Positions 5,787-6,858 of a stretch of DNA of 6,858 nucleotides are shown here, piece after piece. Position 1 is the stretch's first letter, and each line of letters begins with the position of its first letter. The notes beneath the pieces were generated by a model, which saw nothing but the letters and a program-made list of their open reading frames with translations, had not been told where the DNA came from and made no database searches. The position numbers were made by a program, and so were the translations under genes. The DNA comes from Spirochaetota bacterium (GTDB lineage: Bacteria; Spirochaetota; Spirochaetia; DSM-27196; PWMO01): the NCBI GenBank assembly GCA_009908925.1, contig JAAAOH010000167.1, positions 1 through 6,858 of the forward strand. Direction: 5' to 3'.

Positions 5787-6858
5787 ACGTCGCGAGGCCG
5801 CCGACCACCATCGGGTACAGCAGCCGAATCGGCTTGAATATATGCTGCAGACCGGAGTCTGCGCTCGGCTCTTCTCCGGTTCCCCGTTCGAGAACCGGAC
5901 GCATGACCAGGTGATGCAGGTAGGCGACCACTTCGAGCTCATCGAAACGCGGGTGCGCGAAATCCTCATGCGCCAGCCTCTCGGCGAGAAAGCTATGGAT
6001 TGGCCGCCGCTGCGGTACACTACCGATCTGCACGCGGATGCGGTGAAATCGCATCCAGTCGAGTGCAGTCAGGATTGATCGGCTCTGTGCGGCGTAGCTC
6101 GCCGTTACGACCATAAAAGCATACAGCTGCGAACCGAAGTCGGTGAAGCGGGATGCCCGCGCGTCCACGAGGTCCATGAGTCGCTCGTGCTCGGGCACCA
6201 GCATGGAGGACATCATCTCCGCCCGGTTCCGAAAGTGGAAGTACAGGCTGCTCTTGCTCATCCCGGCGCGCTCCGCTATCCGCTCCACGGTAGCCTGCTC
6301 GAAGCCCTGCTCGGTCACAACCCCGGCGATCGCGGTGAGGATCCGGTTGCGCTCGGGCAGCTCCCCGGACTCGACAGCGGCTGCCGCCTCGATCTCACCG
6401 AAGGTGAGGCGTCGCGGTGCGTCGGGAAACAGCCCGTGGAGCACGATGCGAACGGCAAGCTCGCGCCGCTTGGCAAGCTCCTGTTGGTCGACGACGGCGT
6501 CGCGCCGATGCCCGTCTTCGGTCCAGAAGCAACCGGCCATCCAGAGGAAGCCGGACATGCTGAGGAAATGGGCCGCTACGTCAATCCACGCCGGCTCAAC
6601 CGCACCCGACCTTCGGAGGAGATTCGCAATCACCGTCTGATGCCGATCGCGGACGCGGCGAAAGGCCGGGCCCTGGTTCCCGGGGAACTGCGCGAGATGC
6701 AGGTTGAGGTAGAGGTAGTAGTAGGGGTGGGCGCTGAAGAAGTCAAAGAGGAGCTCGACATAGCGGCGCACGGCGTCGCTGAATGAAACGCCGCCGGTCT
6801 TCGTTTCGAGCTCGTCTATGATGGAATGAAGGTCATCGGCGAACTGCCGTTCCATCTC
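5785..6858 (-). CDS. TetR/AcrR-family regulator, apparent tandem (two-unit) TetR, N-terminus outside window
   Basis: The frame is open to the right edge, so 357 residues are visible and the gene is probably cut. Numbering from Met at 6855, residues 1-145 resemble a TetR ligand/dimerisation domain: an amphipathic helix (MERQFADDLHSIIDEL), then SDAVRRYVELLFDFFSAHP, ending in AVRIVLHGLFPD. A linker (about 146-168) leads to a complete TetR DNA-binding domain (about 169-216): NRILTAIAGVVTEQGFEQATV, the HTH IAERAGMSKSSLYFHFRNRAEMM. A second ligand domain follows to residue 356. A normal TetR protein is about 190-220 residues with the HTH at its N-terminus, so a first HTH is expected just right of the window and Met at 6855 is probably internal. 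There is no stop, frameshift or good start between the units. As first visible gene of the efflux operon it probably represses the operon and itself. TetR identity is firm; the missing first HTH is inference. Confidence 0.9.
   Translation of the reverse strand, partial: EMERQFADDLHSIIDELETKTGGVSFSDAVRRYVELLFDFFSAHPYYYLYLNLHLAQFPGNQGPAFRRVRDRHQTVIANLLRRSGAVEPAWIDVAAHFLSMSGFLWMAGCFWTEDGHRRDAVVDQQELAKRRELAVRIVLHGLFPDAPRRLTFGEIEAAAAVESGELPERNRILTAIAGVVTEQGFEQATVERIAERAGMSKSSLYFHFRNRAEMMSSMLVPEHERLMDLVDARASRFTDFGSQLYAFMVVTASYAAQSRSILTALDWMRFHRIRVQIGSVPQRRPIHSFLAERLAHEDFAHPRFDELEVVAYLHHLVMRPVLERGTGEEPSADSGLQHIFKPIRLLYPMVVGGLAT
6208..6351 (-). other. Second TetR DNA-binding domain (HTH) of the regulator
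   Basis: Residues 169-216 of the visible regulator carry the classic TetR pattern: helix 1 (ILTAIAGVVTEQGF), helix 2 (TVERIAERAG) and the recognition-helix region MSKSSLYFHFRNRAEMM, with the conserved Gly198, Tyr205, His207 and Phe208. This is the only HTH within the window, yet it sits after roughly 170 residues of ligand-domain-like sequence. Confidence 0.85.

Noticed and set aside
6208..6420. Two separate TetR genes instead of one fused protein
   Set aside because: The frame is continuous through the linker, and no ATG or GTG with a ribosome-binding site precedes the second HTH. The nearest methionine (residue 199) falls inside the HTH.
6187..6786. Plus-strand open frame of 199 codons opposite the regulator
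   Set aside because: Antisense register of a clear TetR coding sequence; no domain recognised.
6853..6855. ATG at 6855 as the true start of the regulator
   Set aside because: It lies 3 bases from the window edge with an open in-frame codon before it, so no upstream signal can be judged. The residues after it (MERQFADDL) look like the helix that normally follows a TetR HTH, so it is probably an internal methionine.
1..6858. Mobile element, CRISPR array, tRNA or rRNA
   Set aside because: No transposase-like coding, regularly spaced repeats, cloverleaf or conserved rRNA stretch was seen. Practically the whole window is coding.

Overview
The window is one uninterrupted minus-strand operon, read from right to left. 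It encodes a tripartite RND-type efflux system: a TetR-family regulator (cut by the right edge), a TolC-like outer-membrane factor, a lipoprotein periplasmic adaptor, an inner-membrane RND pump, and the first 19 codons of a small gene that looks like a PII-like transporter-associated protein (cut by the left edge).

Packing is extremely tight. There are 12 bases between the regulator and the outer-membrane factor, a 17-base overlap between that gene and the adaptor, a 4-base ATGA overlap between adaptor and pump, and 3 bases before the small last gene. No non-coding stretch exceeds 12 bases, so no promoter or terminator is visible. The promoter must lie right of the window, or inside the regulator gene, and the terminator left of it.

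The organism is a Gram-negative-type (diderm) bacterium with high GC, by eye about 60%. A spirochaete is my best guess. The adaptor is a lipoprotein lacking the alpha-hairpin between its two lipoyl half-motifs, the atypical architecture known from Borrelia BesA. The TetR/outer-membrane factor/adaptor/pump order also fits what I know of free-living spirochaetes. This assignment is inference, since no rRNA or marker gene is present.

How the parts would work: the regulator senses a ligand and controls the operon, including its own gene. The pump sits in the inner membrane and uses the proton gradient. The adaptor is lipid-anchored and bridges the periplasm, and the outer-membrane factor forms the exit duct. 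The small last protein may tune the pump from the cytoplasm. The substrate cannot be read from sequence.

The points most worth a second look are: (1) the regulator appears to be a tandem TetR, with a ligand-type domain preceding a complete second HTH plus ligand domain; (2) the adaptor lacks the hairpin although the outer-membrane factor is a full-length TolC type; (3) the pump carries a 34-residue Gly/Ala/Ser insertion in its docking region, whose DNA contains a perfect 11-bp hairpin; (4) the pump's transmembrane proton-relay residues differ from AcrB; (5) a PII-like gene appears to be coupled to the pump. No mobile element, CRISPR array, tRNA or rRNA was seen.
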